64,000 nucleotides of DNA from Symbiodinium kawagutii. Its lineage: Eukaryota > Sar > Dinophyceae > Suessiales > Symbiodiniaceae. The position numbers and the translations under genes are program-made. The stretch is taken from contig VSDK01026114.1 of NCBI GenBank assembly GCA_009767595.1, positions 1 to 64,000 of the forward strand, written 5' to 3'. Positions 23,371 to 32,818 of the stretch are shown here, piece by piece (the stretch's first letter is position 1; every line of letters starts with the position of its first letter). Under the pieces are notes generated by a model. That model did no database searches, was not told the origin of the DNA, and saw only the letters and a program-made list of their open reading frames with translations.

Positions 23371-24011
23371 GGCATAGATATTTGGACATAGTTGAGACCA
23401 GTCAAAACAACAGCTGGGTGTCAACATTCTAAAATGACCCTGATCTTCAGTGCATTCCTTTGGTTGTGGGAGCTATCGTCATGAAGTGTGCTCGCAGCTT
23501 GGAACAAGTTGAGCTGGATTGCATGCCTGTATATGATCCTCCGCATGTACATTATATGAAATGTTACACCTGGCAAGCACACTCGTATGTGCATGGCATC
23601 TATCTTTGCATGCACTACTTCTTCGATCACGGGATTGGCTATTTGCTTGATATGGTTTGCTCACATTGGCATGCTTGTCTTCAGGATTTATGTCAGCATT
23701 GCTGTTTCCATCTCATGCAGCCCATGCCTGAAACCCTTGCGCCAACTGAGGAAACTCCTGTCAGCACAGTTTGAGGTTGTCCAAAAAGCAATTGACAAAA
23801 AAGCAAAACTACCCTTGATTTCACGACCTTTCGCACAAAGCACGGAACACCCACATGTATACACACCACAGCAATTACATCTCACAGCTGGCAGGCAATG
23901 ATGTAAAAACAAGTCAGTTTTGTCAAGCACCAGCAAGTGGATATATAAATCAAATCAACCACTGAACCTTGTTCATGCTCCATCCATGCTCCATTCCATA
24001 GCAGTCAATGT

Positions 24012-24293
24012 GGCGGTTTCTCAAACTATGGGATCCCCTTTAAAACGATTGATTTAATGCCTATAACTGGGCACCCCATATTAATCAATAACCAAAAAAT
24101 GCTTGATTTGGTACCTCCAAAATAATTCTATTTCCATAAAACTGGTTACCAATGGATGGTTTATCAATATTATAGTTTATTGCTATTACTATAATATTGG
24201 TAAACCATGGTAAACCATCATTCAATATCAACAATTGCTACCACTGATTGATCTTGGATGATTTGGGTGTAGCCCTACGACTTGAGAAACCAC
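24012..24293. mobile_element. Inverted-repeat element, family B, 282 bp
   Basis: Left end GGCGGTTTCTCAAACTATGG and right end CTTGAGAAACCAC share the GGTTTCTCAA terminus in inverted orientation. The right flank TGGATGATTTGGG is shared with the element at 13618-13718. Contains the hairpin at 24158-24206. The part from 24240 overlaps an open minus frame, so the right limit is uncertain. Confidence 0.4.
24158..24206. repeat. Near-perfect AT-rich hairpin
   Basis: GGTTTATCAATATTATAGT at 24158-24176 is inverted at 24188-24206 with one mismatch and an 11-nt loop. It lies inside the inverted-repeat element at 24012. Confidence 0.65.
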
Positions 24294-24440
24294 GTTGCGC
24301 CACCGCGCCCGCGACATCCTCGGCGTCGAGAAGGAACACTCTCAGAGGCGCCAGGCCCAAGGATCCACCGACGAAGGCAGTTCCCATCGCCAGGGAGCTC
24401 CCCGCGGCCGCGCGACCGCGCATGACTTCCTGGGAGGCCA
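24245..24440 (-). CDS. Possible GC-rich exon, unrecognised
   Basis: GC content rises sharply and the minus frame reads SLAMGTAFVGGSLGLAPLRV and FLLDAEDVAGAVAQRGFSSR. The plus frame over the same bases is more basic and less natural. The last codons run into the inverted-repeat element end. Confidence 0.35.
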
Positions 24441-24704
24441 ACGGGAGATGTTGCGAGTGGAGATATGAGCGAACAATGGTAATTCAACATATATCAAACG
24501 AACAAGGGTAAACAATGCATATATGTTATAGTTATGAACTATAATGAACTACAGTCGCATCTACCAAAGCCTCGCCCATGGTGCATTGGTAAAAACCGGC
24601 GTTTATTCAGGTACCGCACACTTGAATCACAAGAATTGACATGGAGAACATATTGAAAAATGTACCCATGAATACCCATCCTCTTAACTCATGTGCCTTC
24701 TTAG

Positions 24705-24709
24705 GAGTC
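24705..24709. other. Target-site duplication GAGTC (left)
   Basis: Direct 5-bp repeat immediately outside the LTR, matching 33045-33049. Five bp is the usual staggered cut of Ty1/copia integrases. Confidence 0.95.
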
Positions 24710-24960
24710 TGCAACTGCACTGGTAGCTTGTTCCAATGAGGATTGCCAAAGGATCGGATTCCCAGGTTGCGTGATCACAAATGGATGGTGAGGATACGAA
24801 CAATCGATAGGCTATCACACAGCCGAACACACCATGGCACAACAGCAGGCCACTGCCCTTTTGACAAAGCCTGGGCGAGGCTCAAGGCCTGATCCGAAAC
24901 GGCGAAGCCGATTCGTGGAACACCTGAGCAGCCAACGGACAGGACATGTGACATGTTGCA
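24710..24960 (-). repeat. 3' LTR
   Basis: 251 bp, TG...CA, identical to 32794-33044. It follows the pol stop codon (TAG, 24961-24963) without spacer. The polypurine tract is not obvious: the best candidate is AAGAAGGA (complement of 24973-24980), 12 nt before the LTR and inside the pol C terminus. Confidence 0.97.
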
Positions 24961-27900
24961 CTAGTCCAAAAATCCTTCTTGGCTGCGAACGCCCTTCGGG
25001 CGAAATCGATGAATCTGATTCATGACTCTGGTAGCCTGGAGCCCAAGTTGTTTGGCTTTCTTGGCACTAGTCACGAACTCTGGATCGTATCGAAACATCC
25101 AGATGCCTTGTCGGAGAAACTGCTCAAGACTCTTCCGGGCTTCTGCAGCTTTCTTTGTCATGGCATCTGCGAGCATCCAATCAGAACTCATCCAAATCAA
25201 ACGGGTTTTCGTAGTTGCCAGTGACTGCTTCAGTTGGTAAGCTTCCACTGCAGCACGGGCATTGGAGAGTCCTAGATACGGACCTTCTTGAACGGAGATG
25301 GCATCAAAGCCACCTTTGGAATCTGTTCCAACGATTCCTTTCACCACCGAGTTTTGTGCTTCAACTTGGTCCAGTAGCACACCTGGAACTCGAAGAATGC
25401 CAGCACCGTTCAGTTCACTCCAGAGCAATCTGGTTCGCCAATTGACATCTTCACTCTCAACCATTGCTTGAACTTCTCCATCATTGGACGAGATGGAGAC
25501 ACGTTTCAGTTTCCATGACTTCCAACTAATCAAGGTCAAAGGTCCTGCAACTCCGTCAAGGTGTTCAGGACCACCGAGAAGAGAAACTAAGCCACCAGTG
25601 GATGATCCACACGGTCGATTCTTTGGAGATTGGTCACCGAGAGTGATCACCACCATTTGTTGCCAATGTTGAACTGATGGAATGCGTTTAAACTGCAAGG
25701 TGGTTGGCTTCTTACGCACCTCATTGATCAACTCCTGGAGCTCTTGCGCAGCTTTCATCGAAGGCGATCGGGTCAGTTCCGATAGCAAGAGATTGCAGCG
25801 AGCACAAATGAGGGGTTGTGTCTGAATAGCCAACCATTGCAACGCCCCAAGGTGAGCTCTACATAAGCTTACTTCTTTTGGGGTCAGTTTCTCCTCAGAC
25901 TTGGAAAAACGAAGTGGATCTATGTTGAGGTCTTGAAGGGTTTCAACATAAAAATCTTGAGAAACTTCCAGGTAGCGACCACAGCTTGGATGGTACTTCT
26001 CCATCAGGTCAGCACCAACATGGCGATAGCTACCACGCTTCGTAGTACCCCAACGATATGCAGCATCCAGCTTTGCCTTGACATCTTGCCAAAGCGGGTT
26101 GTTGTCATCTCCAGCACGATTGAAATCATCGACGTGTCCAGACATAATTCCGATGACTTCATGCTGGTCATATTCATTGAGTGGATGCTTGTTGGGCTGA
26201 GACCAAATCCACACACAGCCATCACCAATGATGCGGTGTGCACCCAACTTGCAAAATGTTTGATCCAAGTCTTTCCAAAGACCACGAGGCGCCGTCGTTG
26301 AACCATAGAAGTCCTTCAGGATTCGCAAGAGACCATTGGGTTCAACATCGAGGGCATCTCGAAGCTCTTTTACTCCAGTAGTCCACAGTCTGAGCTGTTC
26401 TTGGTTCTGCTCAGTTTGCAGAAAGGCAGTGGAGAGGTCAAGACCTTCCAACTTCCACTGTCGCTGCACTACCATTTGGAACACCAAGTGGCGTGTAACT
26501 GCAGCTTGAACTGGAGCTGAAGTCTTGTAGTCTTCGGAGAGGAGGTCAGGGTGCTGATAACCGAGAAGCACAATTCGTGCCTTTGCCTTCTTGCGACCAT
26601 CTGCTGTGAGGGTTGTGGTAGTTGAGTTCTTCTGTGCTGATTCCTTGGATTCAGCAAGATCTTCAGGGGGAGTTGTCTTCCATGTGAGAACCCATCTGCA
26701 ACCCATGATCCGGTTGGAGGACCGAGCTTCCTTCTCTTCATCCATCGAGAGACATCGGCGAACAGCTGCTGATGAAATGAAGGATGAAACTTCCTTATGT
26801 TTGGCTCGATCAAAGAGCAGCTTGTCCTGCTGGGTCAACCGGTCATACTTCACCTCACAGTCCCTCATCTTGGAAACCAGATAGGCAGCAGGGGCACGAA
26901 CAAAGTTCTTGAGCTGCCGGTTGCTTGAAAAGTCCAGATCGATGGACATCAAGTAGCCATACTCAGCATCATCAATGTGAGCATGAAGAAGCTCATCATC
27001 ATCCAAGCTACCGGTTCGAGCTCGTTTCACATCGGGTTCCACTGAAGCACCACCAGTAGGACTGGAGGAAGCAGCAGCTTCTGCAGGCCTTGGTGAAGAT
27101 TCGTCCAATTCACCAGGTGGTTCTTCAGGGACTGCTGGAAGTTCGGACGTGGAACGTTGAAGCAATGGGGATCTGGAATTCACCGATGATCTCCTTGAGA
27201 GGGAGGAACCAGAGTTGCCCATAGCTTCATCATCTTGGTCTGCCTCAGAGATCACCTGAGAAGGTGGTTCATACACATTGACTGGTTCAAGTTCTTCTTC
27301 TCGAGGGGGACGCTTGCTGATCACCCGAGTGGCAGATATCCAAGTATGTCGATTTGGATGTTCTGGTAGGTCTGCATCATGTTGTTCTGGATCCATTTCA
27401 GACTCATCTGGCGGAATATCGTCAACCATATCCACATACTCCCTTCGGGGCAGCAGATCTGCAAGGCTCTGCCAGCGAAGTGGTTGTTCATCTGAAGAGA
27501 TCTCATGGAGGACCTGTTCCTTTTCAGTCAAAGGACGAAGGCTGTGGACGCTGCATCTAAGGCATCGACCACCAAGCACCACCCACACCACATGACGTCG
27601 ATCATGTCCATCTTGATGTGGCAAGAGTTCTGAGAACAGAACTCGAGCTGGTCCAACCCAATGAGGTCGAGCTGCCTTGAGAAAGCCACCTCTCTTTCCT
27701 TTGTGTGCTTCATGGGGGAGTAACTTCCGCCAGACCTTCACCAACTCAGACGGACGGTATTCACGAACAGGCTGCCTTGAACTTGAATTCTGAAGCCTAG
27801 TGAGCGCATTTTCCGCTCTGGCTTTTCGTGCATGGGTTTCTGCCATCACACGGTTGGTCAGTAACTTCGAGAACTCGGCAAACGGATAGTCATCCCGCAG

Positions 27901-30900
27901 CTGAGCGTGTGTGGCAAGGTCTTCATCGGTCAGCCAAAATTGTTGACCAAAGACCCATTGGAAGGGTGAAAATCCCTTCACATTGTCTGCCTGGTTCAAG
28001 CCAGACACAGCCAGGGCTAAACATGTCGAGGGGCTCAATGACGTGTCGTCCAAGGAGACCTTTTCCATCACGGTTTTGATCTCCTGAATGGCTCTTTCAG
28101 CTAAGCCATGAGCCCAAGGTTCTTTGCTGGCTGGTGGGCACAACCAAATGTTGTTCTGAGAGCAAAACTCAGAAAAGGCCGTGGAGGTCATCGTGTTGGC
28201 ATTGTCCGGGATGATGGCCACTGGCTTTGGATAACTAGCCAGCCATCGTTGAGCAACCACTTCCAAGACATCAGTGGTGCTCTCATTCAACTGCTTACTG
28301 ATGCCGTAGGTGGACAGGGGAACAGCCACCTTGTACTTGGTCGCGGCATCCATCATCATCATGAACTTCATCTTGACCTTATGATGCCAAAATGGCATCT
28401 CACCAACATCCATCAGCATGACTTGCCATGCTCGAGGAAGACGGCCCAAGGAAGCTGGTGGTACTTGTTTCGAGGCACCACCACCTGGCTTCACAGCTTC
28501 ACATGCCGAGCATCGAAAGTTCATACATGCTCGGATCTTCCAGGGTTCCTTGTTGGCATCCTTCAGAATGCGTGCCAAATTCCGGTTGCTTGGGTGACCG
28601 GCGGCACGATGAAAGTGGCACAATCGAGCATGCCATTGCTGACGTTCTTTCTCAGAGACGGATTCCTCAAGCACAGGTTCAAAGGTGCTTGAGCTTGCCT
28701 TTTCATAGATTCCATGGCCAGTCTTCAACCATGTTGGAGCTTGAGGAGCTGCATTTGAGCTCGACGATGAAGCAGGCATCATGTCATACTCATTCACAAA
28801 GGACTCGGCAGACATGACCGGGAACTGAGAGACCTTCACATCGGCCGGGGTCTCCTTATACTGTATCTCGTTGGAACTTGGAGCTTCCATAGAGAGGCCA
28901 AGCACCTGCGAAGCAAAGTCCTGGTCAGTCACCAAGTCATCATGGGCCATTGACAACTTCTTGAGCCAATGATCGGGACATAGTTGCCGATACCAAAACT
29001 TTGCAATGGACACCACCATCTTCCATGGATAGTATCTGCTTCGAGTGGTGTCTTCACCTTCAATTGGTTTGTGCTGGTGTTGTTTGACACAAACCTTGGT
29101 CTTGAACTGAGCATGAAAAACACGGTCCGTAGTCTTCACAAGCCATTTCTTCAGCAAGAAGAGATGCTCACAGCCCTTGACACCACTTCTGAGGTCATAG
29201 CGGCAGCCGTCAATACGACACTGCAGCCATTCACGTTCTAGATGCCAGAGCTGTTTCTCAAAGTCCAACATGACTTGTTGGTTCCAACCTTCACAGCGGA
29301 CCGGATACTCCCAGTAGATCTCAACCAAGGGGTCATAGGCCAGCACACGTAGCAGGAACTTGAACATGTTCTTCATAGCCTGTCGCTCGCGACGACGACG
29401 GCTTTCCAAGATCTCTCTACGAGCTTCTCCTTGGTAATTGAGATTCTGCCAAGGACACCAAACAGTGCAACGCATCGAGATCCACAGCTTCTTTGGACGA
29501 TGTTGGAGGAACAAGTGCCACATGCGGTCAAACGTATCAGGCTTGTTCAAGTCAAAGCCGTTAGCAAGGTTCACACGGTAGGCTTTGACATTCTCTTGGG
29601 TGCAAGCCAACGAGAGCCAAGAGTTGGGGGCACAACAAATCTCCCAAACATCGTAGTGCTGAGGATCTGACACCAAATCTTGCACTGCAGTGGACATAGT
29701 GGTCGTCATGACCGCCATCATAGCCATTGCCGCCTGGGCCACCCGAAGAGGCAGAGGAAAGGTGTTCCTCAGAACTCTTGATTTGGGTTCAGAGCCTGTC
29801 TCTTCCTCTCCTTGATCTCCTCCAACAACTTCTTCTCTTCGGGGCTCATATAGGCCTCCAACGCAGCTGCCGAATCGTCCAGGCTCATCTCGGATCCGGG
29901 AGGTGTCGAGATTCGGGTCCAGGCTGCCGATGGAGCGGCAAGGCTCTTGCCACTTGGCTTGACCTTGGAGGGACGGCCCAAGGTTCTCAGGTAGATCTCC
30001 TTGGCAGTCACCAGGTCGATGGCTTTGGTCACCATGTCGTGGTGAGGCTTGGTCTTGGGAGGCAGGTCCTTCTCGAGCATCTCCAGGGCTTCTTTCACTC
30101 GAGAAAAGTCCATGGTCTGCATGTTGGTCATTGGTGCTCCTTCGCGAGGGGTGTAGCTCATCCGAAGCTGACACACCGAGCAATGGCACCAGGCTCCGAA
30201 CTTGTTCGAGCCGCTGACGGAGGCATTGTGATCTCCGAAACATGGCCAACATGTTGCTGATGCTCGGGGATCCCGGGAATCCGGACCGATCTCCCTGTCC
30301 TTCAACAGGGCTGGAGCCGGTTCTGATTTCTTGTAACCCTTGGAGGTCATGAGCTTGAGGTCGAGGTTCACGAAGATCGAGTGGAATTGCTGGAGAGCAC
30401 GCACTCATCGATGGTTGAGCACTTGAAGGCTGCCATCGTTGAACATCAAAGCCATGACGCTCAGCCAAGGATTGAAAGAATTGACGACCCCTACCACCAT
30501 CATGTGACATGGAAACCAAAACATCGTGAGAAGCTTCTTGTTCTAGACCATAAATACATAGTCCTGATTCCAAAACGGAATGATCTTCTGACTTCGAAGG
30601 ACGTGGGGACCAGCTGGAAGGAATCATCTGGTTCATCTGTTCTGGAGTCAAAGCTTGTCCCGTCAAAAAAGAAACCACATCCAAAACATAGTGCCCTTTC
30701 TCGTTTCTTCGCAAATGGAAAGGTTGTGAGTTGGGAATTGCCGCTGACAAGGTCAAACCATCACTGAAATCCACAACCAAACCTTGTTGATCCACGAAGT
30801 TCATGCCAATGAGAATGGGAACCAAAAGATCAGGCGTGAACCAAGGCTCATAGAACTCTTCAGGGTTGGGGAGAACATACAATTCGAAGGATCTTGGAGT

Positions 30901-31530
30901 TCCCGACATGGATGAGGTCAAGGTAACATGACATACAGCACGGCCCCATTTGCCACTCCCAAAACGAAACATGGGTCTTCTGGAGATATCACTTGTCACC
31001 TCCAGCTTGGGATCCACACCTTGCAAGCACTGCACCAGTCGTCGAATGCTGGCATCTGGTCCTGCAGAGGCCGTTGCTCCAGTGTCAAGTAGCCCTTCAG
31101 TGGGACGTACATGGGAACGAACAGGTTGAGGAACCCCAGAACTAGCCATAGATGAAGTCGAGGATGAAGGGAGCAGCTCAAAGGGGTACAACTCCATGCC
31201 ATATGCATTAACACCAGCCGGGATACCTTTGGTTGGAAAGCCTTTGCGGGAGCCCTTGTAGAACGATGGTTTCCCCTTGGATGACCAAAACAAACTACCA
31301 TCCACCAGGTAACTGTTGTAGCCCTTCTTGCCCTTCAAACCCTTGGAAGAACCCTTGGAGAAATACATGTTGTCGTGATAGTCAAGGTCATAGGGTTCCA
31401 GGGTCATGCCAAACTTGGACTTACCTTTACCGGGATGAAGTTTGTCAGGACAATCTTTGACAAAATGGTCACGGCTTCCGCAATGGTGACAACGAGGTCC
31501 ATCTTGTCCCTTAGAAGAGGCTTTCCCCAA
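24961..31530 (-). CDS. pol: Pol polyprotein with methyltransferase-like insert
   Basis: 2189 codons counted from a TTG at 31530; the frame is open upstream to the gag TGA, so the true N terminus is unknown. Domains by residue: CCHC zinc knuckle 14-27 (CX2CX4HX4C); aspartic protease about 145-290, active-site DTGA 149-152; low-complexity linker 300-610; methyltransferase-like segment about 620-850; integrase about 966-1300 with H974, H979, C1007, C1010 and D1041, D1109, E1145 (35 residues between the last two, i.e. DD35E); acidic linker about 1360-1530; reverse transcriptase about 1580-1830 with D1698 in motif A and HVDD (1799-1802) in place of the usual YVDD; RNase H about 2000-2130 with E2019, D2070 and LADAMTK (2120-2126). 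The polyprotein would be processed by its own protease in virus-like particles. All catalytic positions I could check are intact. Much longer than the 1300-1450 residues of ordinary copia polyproteins, owing to the linkers and insert. Confidence 0.95.
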   Translation of the reverse strand: MGKASSKGQDGPRCHHCGSRDHFVKDCPDKLHPGKGKSKFGMTLEPYDLDYHDNMYFSKGSSKGLKGKKGYNSYLVDGSLFWSSKGKPSFYKGSRKGFPTKGIPAGVNAYGMELYPFELLPSSSTSSMASSGVPQPVRSHVRPTEGLLDTGATASAGPDASIRRLVQCLQGVDPKLEVTSDISRRPMFRFGSGKWGRAVCHVTLTSSMSGTPRSFELYVLPNPEEFYEPWFTPDLLVPILIGMNFVDQQGLVVDFSDGLTLSAAIPNSQPFHLRRNEKGHYVLDVVSFLTGQALTPEQMNQMIPSSWSPRPSKSEDHSVLESGLCIYGLEQEASHDVLVSMSHDGGRGRQFFQSLAERHGFDVQRWQPSSAQPSMSACSPAIPLDLREPRPQAHDLQGLQEIRTGSSPVEGQGDRSGFPGSPSISNMLAMFRRSQCLRQRLEQVRSLVPLLGVSASDELHPSRRSTNDQHADHGLFSSERSPGDAREGPASQDQASPRHGDQSHRPGDCQGDLPENLGPSLQGQAKWQEPCRSIGSLDPNLDTSRIRDEPGRFGSCVGGLYEPRREEVVGGDQGEEETGSEPKSRVLRNTFPLPLRVAQAAMAMMAVMTTTMSTAVQDLVSDPQHYDVWEICCAPNSWLSLACTQENVKAYRVNLANGFDLNKPDTFDRMWHLFLQHRPKKLWISMRCTVWCPWQNLNYQGEARREILESRRRRERQAMKNMFKFLLRVLAYDPLVEIYWEYPVRCEGWNQQVMLDFEKQLWHLEREWLQCRIDGCRYDLRSGVKGCEHLFLLKKWLVKTTDRVFHAQFKTKVCVKQHQHKPIEGEDTTRSRYYPWKMVVSIAKFWYRQLCPDHWLKKLSMAHDDLVTDQDFASQVLGLSMEAPSSNEIQYKETPADVKVSQFPVMSAESFVNEYDMMPASSSSSNAAPQAPTWLKTGHGIYEKASSSTFEPVLEESVSEKERQQWHARLCHFHRAAGHPSNRNLARILKDANKEPWKIRACMNFRCSACEAVKPGGGASKQVPPASLGRLPRAWQVMLMDVGEMPFWHHKVKMKFMMMMDAATKYKVAVPLSTYGISKQLNESTTDVLEVVAQRWLASYPKPVAIIPDNANTMTSTAFSEFCSQNNIWLCPPASKEPWAHGLAERAIQEIKTVMEKVSLDDTSLSPSTCLALAVSGLNQADNVKGFSPFQWVFGQQFWLTDEDLATHAQLRDDYPFAEFSKLLTNRVMAETHARKARAENALTRLQNSSSRQPVREYRPSELVKVWRKLLPHEAHKGKRGGFLKAARPHWVGPARVLFSELLPHQDGHDRRHVVWVVLGGRCLRCSVHSLRPLTEKEQVLHEISSDEQPLRWQSLADLLPRREYVDMVDDIPPDESEMDPEQHDADLPEHPNRHTWISATRVISKRPPREEELEPVNVYEPPSQVISEADQDDEAMGNSGSSLSRRSSVNSRSPLLQRSTSELPAVPEEPPGELDESSPRPAEAAASSSPTGGASVEPDVKRARTGSLDDDELLHAHIDDAEYGYLMSIDLDFSSNRQLKNFVRAPAAYLVSKMRDCEVKYDRLTQQDKLLFDRAKHKEVSSFISSAAVRRCLSMDEEKEARSSNRIMGCRWVLTWKTTPPEDLAESKESAQKNSTTTTLTADGRKKAKARIVLLGYQHPDLLSEDYKTSAPVQAAVTRHLVFQMVVQRQWKLEGLDLSTAFLQTEQNQEQLRLWTTGVKELRDALDVEPNGLLRILKDFYGSTTAPRGLWKDLDQTFCKLGAHRIIGDGCVWIWSQPNKHPLNEYDQHEVIGIMSGHVDDFNRAGDDNNPLWQDVKAKLDAAYRWGTTKRGSYRHVGADLMEKYHPSCGRYLEVSQDFYVETLQDLNIDPLRFSKSEEKLTPKEVSLCRAHLGALQWLAIQTQPLICARCNLLLSELTRSPSMKAAQELQELINEVRKKPTTLQFKRIPSVQHWQQMVVITLGDQSPKNRPCGSSTGGLVSLLGGPEHLDGVAGPLTLISWKSWKLKRVSISSNDGEVQAMVESEDVNWRTRLLWSELNGAGILRVPGVLLDQVEAQNSVVKGIVGTDSKGGFDAISVQEGPYLGLSNARAAVEAYQLKQSLATTKTRLIWMSSDWMLADAMTKKAAEARKSLEQFLRQGIWMFRYDPEFVTSAKKAKQLGLQATRVMNQIHRFRPKGVRSQEGFLD
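28981..29673 (-). other. Methyltransferase-like domain inside Pol (residues about 620-850)
   Basis: Seen in order: VWEICCAPNSWLSLA (628-642), like the SAM-binding motif I; GFDL (658-661); LWISMRCTVWCPWQNLN (682-698), which matches the shape of the C5-methyltransferase PPCQ loop and keeps the cysteine (C688) but has Met-Arg for Pro-Pro; YWEYP...GW (739-749), like the ENV/ENP motif VI; then a cysteine/histidine part (C771, C776, H818, H820) and RYYPWKMVVSIA. The order and spacing fit a cytosine-5 methyltransferase core. The weak motif IV suggests degeneracy or a different substrate. I recall reports of cytosine methyltransferases captured by retrotransposons in Symbiodinium. Alternative: an unrelated lineage-specific copia domain. 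Confidence 0.5.
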
Positions 31531-31587
31531 AACACCACCAAACCCACGATCTCGTCTGGCAGCAGCTGTGGCTTTTTTTGGTTTTTT

Positions 31588-31590
31588 TCA
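31588..31590 (-). promoter_or_regulatory. In-frame TGA separating gag and pol (possible recoding site)
   Basis: The gag and pol codons share one frame (first bases all multiples of 3), and no other stop lies between 32706 and 24964. The zinc knuckle and a lysine-rich run lie downstream of the TGA. Readthrough would add both to Gag. The next base is A, which is not a classic leaky context. Confidence 0.5.
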
Positions 31591-32706
31591 TCGTCGGCTC
31601 GCTTCAGCTGCCAGCGACTCGGCCATCTTCTCAGACTGAATGGCTTCCCGAATGGTCTCATCTTCCAATTCGGCAGGCTGCAATTCACCTAAGCCAGCAT
31701 CATCTGAATGCGAAGGCGAAGAAGCCGCAGGATTGGAAGACCAAGCAGCTTGCTGCTCATACCACCAGGAACCATCATCCTGCCAGTCATCAGACCACCA
31801 ATCATCCCATGTGGCCGCACAAGCTTCATGGTCACCATCAAGCCAGTTCAGATAGCCTGGAGACTGCGAAGGATGGTGAGAAGCATGGCCTCGGGGTCGC
31901 ACTAACTGATCATCCCATAGAACCTGCAATGCATTGGACACTGACTCCCAATCCAGTCGATTGCCGGTGGAGCTCAACACATCTCGCCACTCATCTTGCG
32001 ACAAGGAAGCTGCCACAAGCAACCGCCAACCTCGCAGCACATCCATGATGAAGGAATCATGGGACGACAGCTGATCAACAGCTCCAACCTCATGTTCATC
32101 ACCATGCTCCGATTGCTGCGGCAAGGGAGCATATCCATCAGCATCAGCTCTTGGACGGGCACCAACAGGAGACGTGGGAGCTTCTTCGGCAGGAGCTGCT
32201 TCCTGATGACCTTCATCATGAGGTCTTGAGCGGCGCCAACTATTGGACCACCATTCTTCAGCTTCTCCTCTGCGAATGATTTCTTCGAGTCCAAAGGTAT
32301 ACGACGAATCTTCCTTCAATCTGAGGAGAGCCTCTGAGAACTCTTCATAGTTCAACACTTCTCGCACTAAGAAGGCACTGATGCCTTCCCCAGGGTGTCT
32401 CTTGAAGGAAAAGTATTGACTCATTATTGCAGCAGCATTGGGCAAACTTCGTCTCACCAAAGGGGAACGAGCCAACTTCTGAAGATACGAGATGACACCA
32501 CGATCATGATCGAACTCCGACTGAGGCCAACTCATCGCCAAAAGTCTTGCACTGCTAGTCAAACAAGCTATCAACTTGGTTGCTACGTGACGTCTCTGAG
32601 ACACTTTTGTGGATTGGACAAACCACACTACTTCTCGCACATATCTCCTCCACGATCTTGCACTACCATCCCAGCTTGGAACACGAGATCCATCGCGATC
32701 ACCCAT
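31588..32706 (-). CDS. gag: Gag-like protein of the copia element
   Basis: 372 codons from ATG at 32704-32706 to TGA at 31588-31590; leader from the LTR only 87 nt. Forms the particle shell by family role. Visible: an Arg/Trp-rich N terminus (SWRRYVREVVWF), a helical region with YFSFKRHPGEGISAFLVRE typical of retrotransposon gag, and an acidic Asp/Trp-rich C-terminal half (HEACAATWDDWWSDDW). No zinc knuckle inside this frame; it lies after the TGA in the same frame as pol. The stop is followed by AAAAAAACCAAAAAAA. Either a readthrough signal or a nonsense mutation in a once single Gag-Pol frame. Confidence 0.9.
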   Translation of the reverse strand: MGDRDGSRVPSWDGSARSWRRYVREVVWFVQSTKVSQRRHVATKLIACLTSSARLLAMSWPQSEFDHDRGVISYLQKLARSPLVRRSLPNAAAIMSQYFSFKRHPGEGISAFLVREVLNYEEFSEALLRLKEDSSYTFGLEEIIRRGEAEEWWSNSWRRSRPHDEGHQEAAPAEEAPTSPVGARPRADADGYAPLPQQSEHGDEHEVGAVDQLSSHDSFIMDVLRGWRLLVAASLSQDEWRDVLSSTGNRLDWESVSNALQVLWDDQLVRPRGHASHHPSQSPGYLNWLDGDHEACAATWDDWWSDDWQDDGSWWYEQQAAWSSNPAASSPSHSDDAGLGELQPAELEDETIREAIQSEKMAESLAAEASRR

Positions 32707-32769
32707 TGTTGCTAGCTACACAGGTCAGTCGGCAGAGTTGCCAAGCGTATTGGGCACCACAAGGACCGC

Positions 32770-32818
32770 GGAACAAGGTAGCTCCGCTACCAGTGCAACT
32801 GCACTGGTAGCTTGTTCC
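32770..32818 (-). repeat. LTR/PBS junction hairpin
   Basis: GGAACAAG (32770-32777) and CTACCAGTGC (32787-32796) pair with CTTGTTCC (32811-32818) and GCACTGGTAG (32801-32810): 18 perfect pairs with a 9-nt bulge and a 4-nt loop. The bulge and adjacent stem hold the PBS. It resembles the U5-PBS stems that control reverse-transcription initiation. Confidence 0.7.
32781..32792 (-). promoter_or_regulatory. Primer binding site (initiator-Met tRNA type)
   Basis: One base inside the 5' LTR the sense strand reads TGGTAGCGGAGC, complementary to a tRNA 3' end GCTCCGCTACCA. This is the position and the TGGTA..GAGC form usual for copia elements primed by initiator methionine tRNA. The dinoflagellate tRNA itself was not available for comparison. 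Confidence 0.75.

Noticed and set aside
26004-30767. Many plus- and minus-strand frames opposite pol, some over 100 codons
   Set aside because: Shadows of the 2189-codon pol frame; no motif of their own.
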